Shown here one piece after another: positions 1-11,487 of a stretch of 64,000 bases of DNA. The translations under genes and the position numbers were made by a program. The notes beneath the pieces were generated by a model. That model searched no databases. It worked only from the letters and a program-made list of their open reading frames with translations, and was not told the origin of the DNA. The stretch lies in NCBI RefSeq assembly GCF_000002865.3, contig NW_001865058.1:599661-663660 (forward strand). The letters run 5' to 3'. Origin of the DNA: Monosiga brevicollis MX1. Its lineage: Eukaryota; Opisthokonta; Choanoflagellata; Craspedida; Salpingoecidae. Every line of letters begins with the position of its first letter. Position 1 is the stretch's first letter.

Positions 1-504
1 AGAGGGACAGTTTCCTCTTGTGGTCAGTCGCGCGCTTCTCTCTCTCTCTCTCTTAAAAAAAAAAAAAAAAAAAACGGCAGCCCCCGAGCACCAGCGCCTC
101 GTCGCCCGCTTGCTATTCTCAGCTCTGGCTTTTTGGCTTGATTTAAATGCATTTCATCACTTTTGGCTACTTGCCATCTGCTCCTCTCGCGGCCAACTCA
201 ACAGTGTCTCGTACACGACCTTTTTTGGCCCTGCTCATTGGACTCACTCACCACCCGCCTGCTCCTCACCCCGTTTCGCCTGCCCATGCGAGTGCAGACT
301 GGATTCCAAGTTGCTTTCCATTGTTGGAGCAGCAAAAGAGCCTGCTTCGCAGTCACGTTGGCTTGATATCCCGTCACAGCAACTCTCCCTCTGTCCCTCT
401 GCCTCTCTCTCTCCCTCTCTCAGAATTCGAGCTTGTCTTGTTCGTACACCAGCTGCTGCTGTCAACACGCTTCGGGCTTGTTTCCCCTCTGGGCAACCGT
501 CAGG
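1..504. other. 5' flank of EIF2B2 with simple repeats
   Basis: No gene is supported here. It holds a short CT run (about 37-53) that passes directly into a poly-A tract (55-74), then pyrimidine-rich sequence leading to the EIF2B2 start at 505. Open frames in this stretch are composition-driven and have no recognisable domain. It is probably the EIF2B2 promoter and 5' UTR. Confidence 0.4.
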
Positions 505-2380
505 ATGGCCAAACGCACACCGAGCGAGCAGATGAGCGCTGATAACAGCGTTCAAGAATACAAGACTTTTCTCGTCCGCCAAGGCACCAACACGGGTGCC
601 TTTGCCCTGGCCAAATCATGCACCATCCTTCTTCGTAACATTGTCGCCATGCACAAATGGTCGACCGCCAAGTACGCCAGCTCCCGCCTGCCCAGCCTTT
701 TTTCCTTGCTCCCACAGGCTCGAGTGAATCCAAACCCCTCAAAGTTGGCCATGTCTTCACCATCCCCTCACACCTTGATCCGTCGCAGGGACCTCATGGC
801 CCTCATTCGCGCTGCGGGCAAGGAACTCGACGATGCTCGCGCAGGAGGTGCGTCCCGATTATCCTCGGCTCGCTCTTGGCATCCTATACAGCCCCGCAAA
901 GCCTCGCCCATTCACATTTTCCCCATCTACCGTTTAGAATCAGCCGTGGGCAACATGATCAAGCGCGTCCTGCGTCTGGTGCGCGAAGCTTATGCACAGT
1001 ACGTGAGCCTTGACCCCTTGATCGCCATGAACAGAGGCACAGTCAACCTCATTCTGGGCCTCTCTTGACGCGTCACGATTATCTCCTAGATGCGTCCGCG
1101 AGGAAAAGGGTGCTGGTGTCGAGACCATGGCCTCGCTTCATGTATGAACGGTTGCCCACTTGCCCATCCTGCCATCTGCCTGCTTGCATTGTCTGACCGC
1201 CACTGGCTTCTTCCTTCTTCCCCCATAGAACATGTTGGTCTCGCGTGACAGTCGGGCCGACTATGACCATCCTTTTAAGAGCCTCAAGTCCAATGTCATT
1301 GTGAGCATTGGTGAACTCTTGGAAGACCTTGAAATGGCTGCCAAGGACATTGCCGAACAGGTGCTCGCCCTTGCCCAGCAAACCCAAACCTCGTCGTGCG
1401 CTCCCGTGCTCACATTCTCTGACTCCGCCCGAGCGCGCGTTTTACTCATGAACCAACACACGCCCGCACGCTTGTGCCTGTGTCCGCGATAGGCCAAAGA
1501 CCACATCCACGCCGACGAGGTGATCATGACATTGGGCCACTCCCACACGGTAGAGGCCTTTCTCAAGGAAGCCTCCAACTCTCGAAGCTTCCACGTCATT
1601 GTGGCCGAGGGCGCACCCCAGTACCAAGGCCAGCAAATGGCCATGAACCTTGGCAAGGCTGGCATCGAAACCACCCTCATCACCGATTCCGCCATCTATG
1701 CCATTATGTCTCGCGTCAACAAGGTGCCCTCACGCCGCTCCCCCCCCACAGGTCACGCTTGTCTGCCTCGCGCTGCTCATCTGCTGCCTGCGCCCCCGCT
1801 TTCACCGCGCACAGGTCATCATTGGCACTGCTGGCGTTATGGCTGATGGCGGTCTGATGGCCATGAGCGGCTCGCATGCACTTTGCATGGCTGCCAAGCA
1901 CCACTCGGTTCCCGTCCTGGTTTGCTCGGCCATGTTCAAGCTCTGCCCCAAATACTTGTGCTCGTACGATCAAGACGCCTTCAACAACCTCGGCTCACCG
2001 GCAAGCATCTTTGATCACAGCGGCGGTTCGTGCGCATTTACTCCGCCCGCGCCCATCTGTTCCTTTCCTGAACCTAACCAACGTTCGTTGCCAATTCTGA
2101 CCTTCTGTCTCGACTCTAGGTGATCTGATTGATAAGATCAGCGTGGTCACACCCTTGTATGACTACGTGCCGCCAGACCTCGTCACACTCTTTATTTCCA
2201 ACCTGTACGTTTGAAGCGATTTTGTAGGCATGCTGTCTCGTGCACAGCGCACCCGAGTCGACAACCCCATCTCGCTTGATCCTCACGGCCCGACGACCCG
2301 TCTCTAGGGGTGGCAATGCGCCGTCATATGTGTACCGATTGCTGAGCGAGTACTACCATGAGGATGATTACGAGCTCTAA
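505..2380 (+). CDS. EIF2B2: Translation initiation factor eIF2B subunit beta
   Basis: This is a subunit of the regulatory core (alpha, beta, delta) of eIF2B, the guanine-nucleotide exchange factor that recharges eIF2 with GTP in the cytosol. About eight exons are joined by short introns. The N-terminal helical part carries [17 protein letters not shown] and [16 protein letters not shown], matching the metazoan beta subunit. The Rossmann-like C-terminal half has [57 protein letters not shown], then [37 protein letters not shown] and [16 protein letters not shown] to the stop. The start at 505 gives MAKRTPSEQ and continues in frame into the conserved first helix. NAPSYVYRL near the C-terminus is typical of beta rather than delta. 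Nothing is missing. The region 1080-1230 is an intron or linker whose exact splice sites I did not fix. Confidence 0.93.
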
Positions 2381-2565
2381 GCACGTCTCGATTGTTCTCT
2401 CCCCCTTTGTCCCCCGCTCTTTTCCCCTCGCTTTGACCTCGGATCTAGCCACCCTGCTTCACCTCCCGACTTTTTTGGGTTCTGCTTCTATTCTCTTTTG
2501 CGCGCCTTCCTTCAGTGCCACTTACTTGGCAACTCGCCGAGGGCAGCGCCCTTGACAATTCAATC

Positions 2566-2637
2566 TCTTACACGGTTTCTTCTCGGTTTCCTCCACAGTT
2601 TCCTCCACGATTTCTTACACAGTTCCTTACACAGTTG
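2566..2637. repeat. 12-bp degenerate minisatellite
   Basis: Five to six copies of a 12-bp unit of the form TTTCYTMCACRG lie in tandem between the convergent ends of EIF2B2 (+) and FAM135 (-). It is probably 3'-flanking DNA of both genes. The rest of the 2381-2691 gap is pyrimidine-rich with no gene seen. Confidence 0.7.
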
Positions 2638-2691
2638 ACAGCTGTTCAGTGGATCAATTGTGCTGCATGCGGTGGGCCCCCGGTCCGCCAG

Positions 2692-5600
2692 CTAGTTGAC
2701 TGGGTCGCGTTGAAAGACATTCAACTGGCTGGCCAAAAGTTTTCGAATAAAAGGCAAGCTATCCAGCAGTGCAACATGGGCAGCCCGCCCAATCGTGGAG
2801 GCCAGAGACGCCCCTGCTGGCTTGAAGGTCACCTGAATTCGAAGCAAGCGCACACGTGCCGAGGCAATCAGTGCTCCCATCAGGTTGCGACGCATGCGAT
2901 CATAAGCTGGCCCAATGCGACCATCGCGCTCCGCACGACGATCTGGAAGCAACAAGGCTGAAGTCGTCGGCACGTAACCGTCCTGCGGTGATGCAACCAA
3001 TACCACGTAGGCAAAGTGCCGTAGCGCTGTATCCTCACTCAACTTATACACCCGTGTCTGCGTGGCGTCGGGATGATCTTTCAGCTCCAGCTGGGGGATA
3101 CTGGTGCTGCGAGTGAAGCGCGAGAGAAGCCACATGCCCGCACCCACCAGTCCCCCGAGATGTGCCACACCGAGATGAGGGCCAGCCAGCGAAAGAAACA
3201 GCTGTAGTCGAGGCTTGGCGCTGGGCGCACTCTTGTCCTCTCCGAGAGCAAAGAGCGCCTGAGCCTGAGGTAATTGGAGCATGGTACGAGCTACCAATGT
3301 ACCCAGAGAGTGACAAAGGAAGCTGACGTGGGTGGGCTTATGCCGCAGCAAGGCACGCTCCACTTGCTCCAACAAGGAGAGTCCCAGTTCGTCCAGTGAA
3401 GCATGTGTCTGCCCATCAACCGACCCCATGCTGGCCATGTGAAAGTGGGCTTTGGGAAAGTGGCGGCTCAACTCGAGCCGATACAGACGCAGGTCATACT
3501 CATTTCCACCCAGTCCGTGCACACCCACAAACAGCAAGCCCTGGCCATCGTCTCGATCGAGGTCAGCATTTGCCCCGAGCCGATCCACGGCAAACCCTTG
3601 CAAGCACTCCAGATCATCGCGTAACTGACGCCCGCGTCCACGCCGTGCACTTGATGAGGGCGGCGGCGAGATACCTCGGAGCGGGGTGCTGCAGGCAAAC
3701 ACGGGCAAGCACGACGTGGCCATCGCACTCACGACCTCTGGGCCAGATGCAGTAAAGACTTCGTCATCGGCCATGCCCACGGAGCTGGAAGAGTGGCGGT
3801 CAGTGCGCCGAGATGCTACGCCGCCTTCACCTACGGCTGGAGACAGGGCCTCTGAGGTGGAAGCAAGAGCCTGATGTAGCTCCTGACTGGTCAGAGAGGC
3901 GTGAAGGGAGCTGGCCTGTGAAGTGCGCGAGCTGCGCCGGCTCCGAGCAGGACGCAGTGGTACCAAGCTCAGTTCTTGAATGAAGATAAAGGGTCCATCG
4001 CTGGGGTGGAGGGGCGGGTCTTTCAGCGTGAAAAACTGTGGGCCCGCAAGGCGTCAACGCAGAAGAGACGTTGAGGATGAGCGAGGCGACTCATTTTTCT
4101 CGCACAGAATCAAATGGAGATGGGAAGGACGGCGCCAACCTCATGACGGGGCGGGTCATTTTCAAAGTTCTGGGCACGTCGTAGCGCCTGTGACCACGTC
4201 AGAGGGGGCCGATCGGCAATGCAGCCTGCAGGGTGCGTGTCACAAGGCACCATGAGTTTAGAGAGCCATGTCCACAATTCAGGTGGAATGTGACGGGGTC
4301 GTGCTGGTAGGAGAGAAACCGGGTAACATTGTCATGGCAGCGCGCGGAAAGGGAGGGTAGACACTACGAATTTACAAACCATCATCGGTAATGGATGCGT
4401 GTCCCAAGCGGTGAGGCGCAAAGAAGCAGCCCTTGCGAAGCCAGCGCAAAGTCAGCAGCTCAAGTTCGCGGCAGAGATAGGTAAAGGAGTGGTTGTTGAA
4501 TGCGACTTGGGCAATAAACTCATGCCAGCGCTGTTGAACTTGTCGGACCGCGGAGAGCAGCGCCCGAACGACGTTTTCAGCAAGCTCGGGGCCGAGAGCC
4601 CCGGTTTGAAGTTCAGGATGTTGGTGGGTGAGAGTGCTGAGGTCAAGGGTGACGTCGTCGACGTTGACTTCGTCCTGGCAGACAACAAGAAGGTCGACAA
4701 GCTGACCGCCACCCAAGTTCAAATGCTGTAGTACGCCCTTGTAAAGCATGCGGGCGCGACGATGCGGCGCCTCCCACGACACGTCCGACTGACTGGTGCC
4801 TGATTGAGGGTTAATTTTTACAGCGTGAGTTGCCAAGGTGAGATGAAAGGCTCATAAGGGGAGGATGGGGGCGGGGTGCTGATGGACGGTCAGCACTGAC
4901 TGTTGGTCTCGGTGGGGGTACCCTCGGCGATTCCAAGAAGTTGGCTGAGTGACTGCGACCAAGAAACGGTCCGCCTGGGCTGGGGCGGGGAGAAGGGCAT
5001 GGTTTCTTGAACAGGAAGCGAAGGGAAGAAAGACAAGGTTAGCCGTGGGATGAAGGTGAGCAGGCGGACGGCAAGCCGGCACAGCACAACTGGGCGCTCG
5101 CCAGGGCCATTTGTTAGAAGAGAGGATCACCAAACGCACCAAAGTACGACTGGACGGCGTGCTGAAGGACCAGTTCCTGGGTTTGGTCAGGCAATATGGG
5201 TAGGATATCTCGCTCGGGGGTTAGATCATAGGTGGTGAGCCCCAACAGATAGGCGTGAACCTGAGAAGAAGGTAAAGGAGGACAAGCGTCAGGGTTGGGT
5301 TTCAGTGCTCAAAAGCAAGAAAGGGCTGGGATTGCACCTGCGTGTCGATGCTTGCGGTGTGAAGATAGTCAAAAGTCAGGGCTTGAGCCCAGGCTCGTCG
5401 GCGGCAGTGAGCACCGTGGATGACGAGTGTGTGGGATGCAACGGCTTTGAGGGCCAGCGGGTCCTCCTCATGAAAGAGTAACTCATAGGTCACAGTGGCC
5501 ACACCCTGATTGAAGAGAAGCGGGACGGGAAAGCACAAAGCAAGGGTCAGAGCAAGGAACAGAATTAGCCAGACCTCTTCAAAGCTGTTGGGCCCGGCTC

Positions 5601-6262
5601 TGAGGTGGGGATGTGCACGTTGAGGAGGGTGTGCCTTGAAGGCGGACCTGCGGTGAGTCATAGAGACGGTAGGGTAGGACGAGATCGATGGTAGCAGCCG
5701 TGTCTAGGTGGCAGGCTTCTTTGCTGTACCTATTAGAGGGGGGGGAGATTCCGTTTCAGCAGGAGAGATGAGACACAACAGCCACGGAGATCGAAGCAGC
5801 GGTGAGCTGTCAGTGGGGGTCAGGGAGGCAGTCTTGTTGTTGGGGCCTGAGGTGGTACGCGTGAGGAGAGGGGAGAAGCAGACCGGATGTAGGTGGTTTT
5901 GGTCAGTAAGACCACGCGGCGGTCCAGACATTGGACCTCGCCATATCCAAGAAAGCGACCTGACAAGCATTGATGGCGGCATGTGATGGGCGTTGTGAGC
6001 GTGAACACACAAGTCTGTCTGGTACGATGGGCATGGGCGATGGGGCCATGGTCGGGGGTGGCACTGACGAACCGTTGCCATAAAGGTCGCCATTGGCGAT
6101 TTGGCGCTGGGAATGAATGGACGAGGCGCAATGGACAACGGCGCGCTTGTGGGTGGGCCGCAACGTGCATCGCACGGCATAGTGGCCCTTCTCAAACAGG
6201 TCCACGTTGAGGAAGCGCCCCAGCTCGAGGTACACCCCGACCTGCGCGAGCAGGTCATCCAT
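2692..6262 (-). CDS. FAM135-family protein (DUF3657 + DUF676 lipase-fold)
   Basis: The C-terminal exon (3966 to 2692) has an alpha/beta-hydrolase DUF676 domain: FVGVHGLGGNEYDLR, then the nucleophile elbow CHSLGTLVAR, LFLSLAGPHLG, LEL-DHPDATQTRVYKLSE, VVLVASPQDGYVP and the family signature IGRAAHVALLDS before the stop. The first exon starts at 6262 with a VYLELGRFLNVDLFEKGHY segment, which matches the FAM135 N-terminal domain (human: VELNKFYNVDLFQRGFY). Middle exons are visible around 5.9 kb (RRVVLLTK), 5.3-5.7 kb (VTYELLFHEED, LTFDYLHTAS) and 4.37-4.8 kb. The elbow reads C-H-S-L-G, so the first glycine of G-x-S-x-G is Cys. The protein is shorter than vertebrate FAM135 because the long disordered middle is reduced. 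In animals the family is poorly characterised. The product is probably a cytosolic lipase-fold protein. Middle exon ends are not fixed. Confidence 0.85.
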
Positions 6263-6501
6263 CTCGACCTAACCGCGTCAAGCCAGCCAGAGCAACAGCC
6301 AAACAACGCCGATCCAGACCCAAGCCTCCCCACCCCACACTCCCGAGCCACCACCACAAAACAGCCCCTCCCCGCCAGCGCCCCGCCCTCGCGTCCTCTT
6401 GACAACGCCGCCCCCGACATCCAGCAGCAGCAGCGCGCTCTCTCTCTCTCTCTCTCAAAATCTCAAAATCTCAAAATCTCTCTCTCTCTCTCTCACAAAA
6501 T

Positions 6502-6546
<45 letters not shown>

Positions 6547-6817
6547 GAAAGACCGAAAAAAATTAAACTTTTAAACATCTGATTTGAATTTTCAACTGTT
6601 TCCTTTTAAAGAAAAGCTTGAGTAGATTTAAACTTTAGTATACCAATGTTATGAATTAAATTGATTGTGAAGGCCGATGTCAAAGTTTAACATCCATGCA
6701 TGATTCAAATGTTAAAAGCTTTTGCCCGGAGGCGGTCCTCGACTCCTTCTGGCGCTGCTACCGAGCTGCCCCTCCCCTCCCTCACCCCTGGATGCCCCAA
6801 CAGCGGCTGAAGAAGCG

Positions 6818-6869
<52 letters not shown>

Positions 6870-7346
6870 TAAACTTGTTGTTCTCTTTTGCGTATGGATG
6901 CATAGAATACGACGATTTATAAGAAGATGTAGTTTTCAACGTTACATCTGTGTTAGTTTGTGTAGATCAAAGTCGACTATTTGTTGGAGATTTCGTACTC
7001 GACCATCAACGTGCGTGAAACACGAGAGAGAGAGAGAGAGAGAGAGATCGCGCGCGACTCGAACACCGTGCTGCCCCTCATGCCCTCCCCCGCCTGCTTC
7101 CCCCCGCCTCCCCCGCTTCCCCCACTGCTCTTCATTCTGAGCGCAGGGCTTGTTGGTGTGAGAGGATTGAGGATCGAGGTGGAAAGGCCAAGCCCTGTCA
7201 AACCGTGCTCTCCAATTTTGATCTTCTTCTCGTGATAGACTTGAGCGAGCCTGGGGTGGTCCGTGTGCGCTTTGCGTTGCTTGAGCAAAGCTTGCTGACG
7301 GCGGCCGAGTTCAAGTGACCAAATCAACCCACCACAACCCACCACC
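6263..7346. promoter_or_regulatory. Divergent promoter region with (CA)n tracts and AT-rich island
   Basis: This lies between the divergent starts of FAM135 (-) and the AAAP transporter (+). It holds CT repeats (6440-6494), (CA)n at 6504-6544 and again at 6819-6864, and a GA run at about 7025-7047. An AT-rich island (about 6555-6725) sits between the two CA tracts. TTAAACTTT-like words occur three times in the island, twice on + and once on -, and its ends look like a weak inverted repeat (CTTTTAAACAT against CTTTTAACAT on the opposite strand). No gene is seen. Confidence 0.4.
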
Positions 7347-8343
7347 ATGACGGGCGACGACTTTCTCGAGCGTCTGCAGCACGATGTCAAGGCCTTTGGT
7401 CACAAAACTATTGGCTATTTTGCCGGCATCGCCCTCTTGATGTAAGGACCCCCCACCCGCCTTCGCTCCACCGCTGTACTTGATGCAGCTCATGTCAGCT
7501 TTGATGCCGCTTCGGGCTCCATAGCAATAACATCACTGGGCCAGGTGTGCCCAGCCTGGCCAACATGTTTGCTGAATCGGGTTGGCTCATCCCCACCTTG
7601 GTCTTCCTTGCCGTATGGCTCATGTCAAGTGCGACCCGCCTCCCATCTCTCCGCCTTTGCCCTCTGCCCCTGACCCGATCCGTTGTGGTCGTTGACATGC
7701 GAGCCTGCCCTCATATCGCCCCGCCCCACGTCTGATTGAATCCGTCCCAACTTCCCTCCCCTCAGGCATCTCGACCACCATGTACTGCGAGGCCATGCGT
7801 CGCATTCCCCACAACGAACACTTTCGCCAACGCGTCGAATACACCTCGGTTGTCAAATACTACTTTGGTACCAAGTGAGTGGTTTGGTTTGGGGCTCACA
7901 CTCCCATCTTCCGCGCCACAATCCGCCCGCACTCCCACGCTCCGACCCCACGGCTCATCGCGCTCGGAACATTTCAGGGCATACGTCGCAGCACAGATTG
8001 GTCTCTCGGGTGCCCTTCAATCTCTCAACATCATCAGCGTTGTACAATCGGCGCAGGTCGAGTTTTCCTCCTCCTCCTTCTTTCCCCCTTTATTTATTGC
8101 GCACACCCTCCTAGTCCTTCACCCTCTGGCAGCCCGCATGTTCATCCCAGTCTCGAGGCCTGCCTACCTCTTTTTCTGCTGACCGGATAGGTAATGGATA
8201 ATGCCATCTCTGCCATCTTTCACAAGAGCTGCGGCCTCAATCTCAGTCCCTTTCCCGTCCACTTTGCCAATGCCTCCCTACCCGCTGCCACCGAGGTCTG
8301 TATACCAGGTTGCAAGAGGGCGGCCCTCTTGTGTTGTTTCCCA

Positions 8344-8393
<50 letters not shown>

Positions 8394-10258
8394 TATGAAT
8401 CAAGTCCTCAAGCACCTCGAGCATTGTCGTGACAGTCCCATGCCACTCATTTGGCTGCTGCGCCCATTTCTTAGTTTTGGAGTTGCATCGACACGAACCA
8501 TGTCGATGTCGACGGCAATGCCTGGGGCTGCCATGTCGTCCTGACCGCCGGCTATCTCTTTGCATTGCTCCTGACCGTGCCCATGGGCTACTTTAATCTG
8601 GATGACAACATGATTGTCCAGGTACGCGGGATCTCCGTTGCAGTTCTTGACGTGGCCTTGGAGTGTAAAGAACCCGCTACCGAGCAAGGCGCTTTGAAAT
8701 GAGATTACAAATTGCTAATTCTCTTGCTCTTGGCCTTGCTTCATCCGCACGGATTCTGTGCGTTTGTGCGTGCTTTTTCAGGTGGTGGCGTTCGTCTTGA
8801 CATTTGTCTGCTGGCTAATTTGGTTGGTGGGGTGCTTCTTCTCTCCACGCTTTGCCGAGGGCGAATGGCACTTGCCTGCGGTTGCGTCGGGTCATGCATG
8901 GACATCCCAGGCCGGTGTCATTGGAACCGTGCTGTTCAACTATGGATTTGTCACGGTACGATCATTGAGCCATGCTTGTAGTCATCGACTCTGCGCGGCC
9001 TGCGAATAATCTTATTCTGGGCGCTGGGTGTGTGATTGCTTGGAATCTCCAGACGGTACCATCTTTTATCAATGAGAAGAAGCCGCACGTGAGCGTCAAC
9101 AAGGTCACATGGGTCGCCACCTTCATCTGCGTGGTGGTGTTTATGGTCATGGGACTGCCGGGGGCCTTTGCCTTTCGCCGGCACCTGGCAGGGCCTGCCA
9201 CGGGTGTGTGCGAGGCAGATCCCACTGGCGCTAAATGCGCCAGCTCCCTCATGGACATTTTCACAACCGAGGGACTGGCACCGGCCGTGCTGAGCGAGAA
9301 TCGGGTGGCTAGTGGCATAATGCAGACCTCGGTCTACCTGTTCCCGATTGTCGCCATCCTTTCCAGCATTCCCGTCTTCTCCATCGTCATCAAGTACAAC
9401 ATGCTCGAGAACGGCTTTTCAAAGGGCTTTAGTAGCTTCTGGGGTGTCATCTTTCCTTGGGTTGTGGCCTTGCCCTTGCTGTACCAACCCGATGCGCTGA
9501 ACCAGTTTATCACCTTCTCCTCGCTCATCTTTGTCTCGTGTACGTAGCTCTGGCACGGCCAGACACGCACTTTTGGGTCCATTGTTTTTGTTTGAGGAGG
9601 GGGGGGTTCCGTTTGTTTGCTTTTTAACCGCATCACTCACCTGGCTCTTTGTGAACGGGTATTTCTTGGCAGTTACGGATTTCATCGTTCCATGGGCGTT
9701 GTACATGGTGTTGCAAAACAAGCATGACCATGCTCTCGATCAGAACTATGATGAGGACTGGAGCAACGACCATGACAACAACCTGTGCGCGGGCATTCAG
9801 GTAAGGATGGTGTGCTTTCGTTCGACTCCAGACGTGGCTTGCAAGATTGAGAATGTTTTGGGCTTGATCCGAGAGCTCATCTCGTCCCTGGCGGGGTGCA
9901 GGACGTGGAAGATGAGGAATCAGCTCTGCTACCGCTTACGAAGAAGGCGCCATTCTACATTGCGGAGCACTTTGCTCTGCCTCCTAGCTGGAATCTTTCA
10001 AGCAGTACGTTTGGCGCTCGTAACACGGTCCTTGGTCGCGCCTGAGCAGAGGCAGGCGCCATCATCTCATCCGTGCATGTCCTTGTTTTGGATCTCGGAT
10101 CCGGGTGGTCTGCATTTCAATGTGCTTATGTAGGGTTCAAAATGTGGTTTTCTGGCTGTCTAGTCGTTATCATGGCGGGTGCATGTGTGGCTGGCACCAT
10201 CCTCCAGATTCAAACCAGCGCCAGCTTGGAATGGGACTGTGGTACCGTAGGGAGTTGA
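7347..10258 (+). CDS. AAAP-family (amino acid/auxin permease-like) membrane transporter
   Basis: Predicted polytopic membrane protein, probably moving amino acids across the plasma or vacuolar membrane. Exon 1 (7347-7441, MTGDDFLERLQHD) splices in phase to 7525 (NNITGPGVPSLANMFAESGW), the glycine-rich unwound first helix typical of AAAP carriers. Next come TTMYCEAMRRIPHN with VEYTSVVKYYFG, and later helices AGYLFALLLTVPMGYF, FVLTFVCWLIWLVGCFF and the diagnostic TVPSFINEKKPHVSVNK. After that come FICVVVFMVMGLPGAFAF, VYLFPIVAILSSIPVFSIV and a last helix CLVVIMAGACVAGTILQIQ. The final intron joins ...SWNLSS to RFKMWFSG in phase, giving a stop at 10258. A long cytosolic acidic loop (DQNYDEDWSNDHD) precedes the last exons. 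One intron holds a (GTT)n tract at 8343-8392. The substrate cannot be deduced. Confidence 0.85.
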
Positions 10259-11487
10259 AGGCCTCTGCCTCATTTTGCTAGCTTGACTGATGACGTGTGT
10301 TGCGTGAAATCGTACGCCTCGTGGCCCTGCTTTGGAGTGGGGAGCCTTTGCGACAGAGTGCCTTGTATCGCGCGTGCGACCCGATAGGAATTGATTTTTT
10401 CAACTTGCTTTTCCCGTGTCAGGCTCCAGCACGTCTGGAGGCCGGTTGTGCTCAAATGCGTGGAAGCACGAATTTGACGCTAACATCCCGTTCTCCCTCT
10501 CGTTCTCATTTTTGGCTTCTCATCTTTCGAAATGTGCCTCATTTGCACAAGAGGAGAGTTTGGTGGACGAGCACGAAGCCAACAGCAGTGCTTGAATTTT
10601 GTAACTTGGGTTGAACAGGATCCTCCAACTGCATCGCTGCAATCCCTATGCTCATCCGCAGATAAAATTTGTACAAAAAAGGCGGAGCCCCAGATGCGGG
10701 TACCATGAGTTCGAGTCACGACAACCGTTGGTGTGTGACTCTGTCGCAGAAAGGGCTCAAGTCCACCCTCGCTCGTCCGCACCACCTCGTCCCGAATCAA
10801 TGCCTTTGCGCCTCGGCGTCTCGGCCTTCTTCCTATGGGAGCGGGGTTCGCTTACACTGGGAGTGGGACAGTCCTTGAAAGGGAAAAACAAGCCAATTTG
10901 ATGTTTTATGCATAAACTATAAGGTTATTGACGAGATGAAATAAATTTATGTATCGATTTTGTGAAATGATGCTTTGTGTTTACTACACTAGTAATATAA
11001 TAACGTTATCAAACGACATATTATTGAAGCAAGTGATGGACTTATCGTTGAAGAATCTAAAGTAGATGTAGATGATAACAACGTTATCGTTGTGTTTTGG
11101 TTTTGTGTGTGTGTGTGTGTTTTATTTTTTTATTTTTTTTTTGTGATCGAAAGGTCAGTGATCGTTGAGATCAGATTGCTTCGGCAGCGCGCATCAGAGT
11201 ACAACGGCGGTACGGGGGCCTGGCTGGGGGTATGGATGGTGGAGGGTGTGTGGGACACGTGTTGGTGGCATGTTGTCTCGCCTGCTTGGCGCACACGTGT
11301 TTGCTTATTGGGCCGTCACACTTCTGCACCCAGCACCCCACCGTCCAGGCCCCGGCGCGTGCGCGTCTGCTCCGGACAGGGTCGACTCATTGCTTGTTTT
11401 TCTCAAGGGCTTGTGCCTGCCCCTCCTTTGTGCGCCCTAGTTGAGCACACCTGGAAAGAAAGGGGAGCGCGAGAAGCTGCCGCAAAC
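10259..11487. other. Intergenic region with AT-rich island
   Basis: No gene is supported. The stretch 10890-11090 is strikingly AT-rich for this window. It contains an AATAAA at about 10939 and two AACGTTATC words about 80 bp apart, the first inside a self-complementary ATAACGTTAT. It is followed by a short (GT)n and T-rich tract (11105-11145) and GC-rich sequence up to the next start at 11488. It is probably the 3' flank of the transporter and the promoter of the glycosidase. Confidence 0.35.

Noticed and set aside
5704-6420. Long minus-strand frame over FAM135 exon 1
   Set aside because: It runs through the exon 1 region in the wrong frame; the frame with NVDLFEKGHY matches FAM135.
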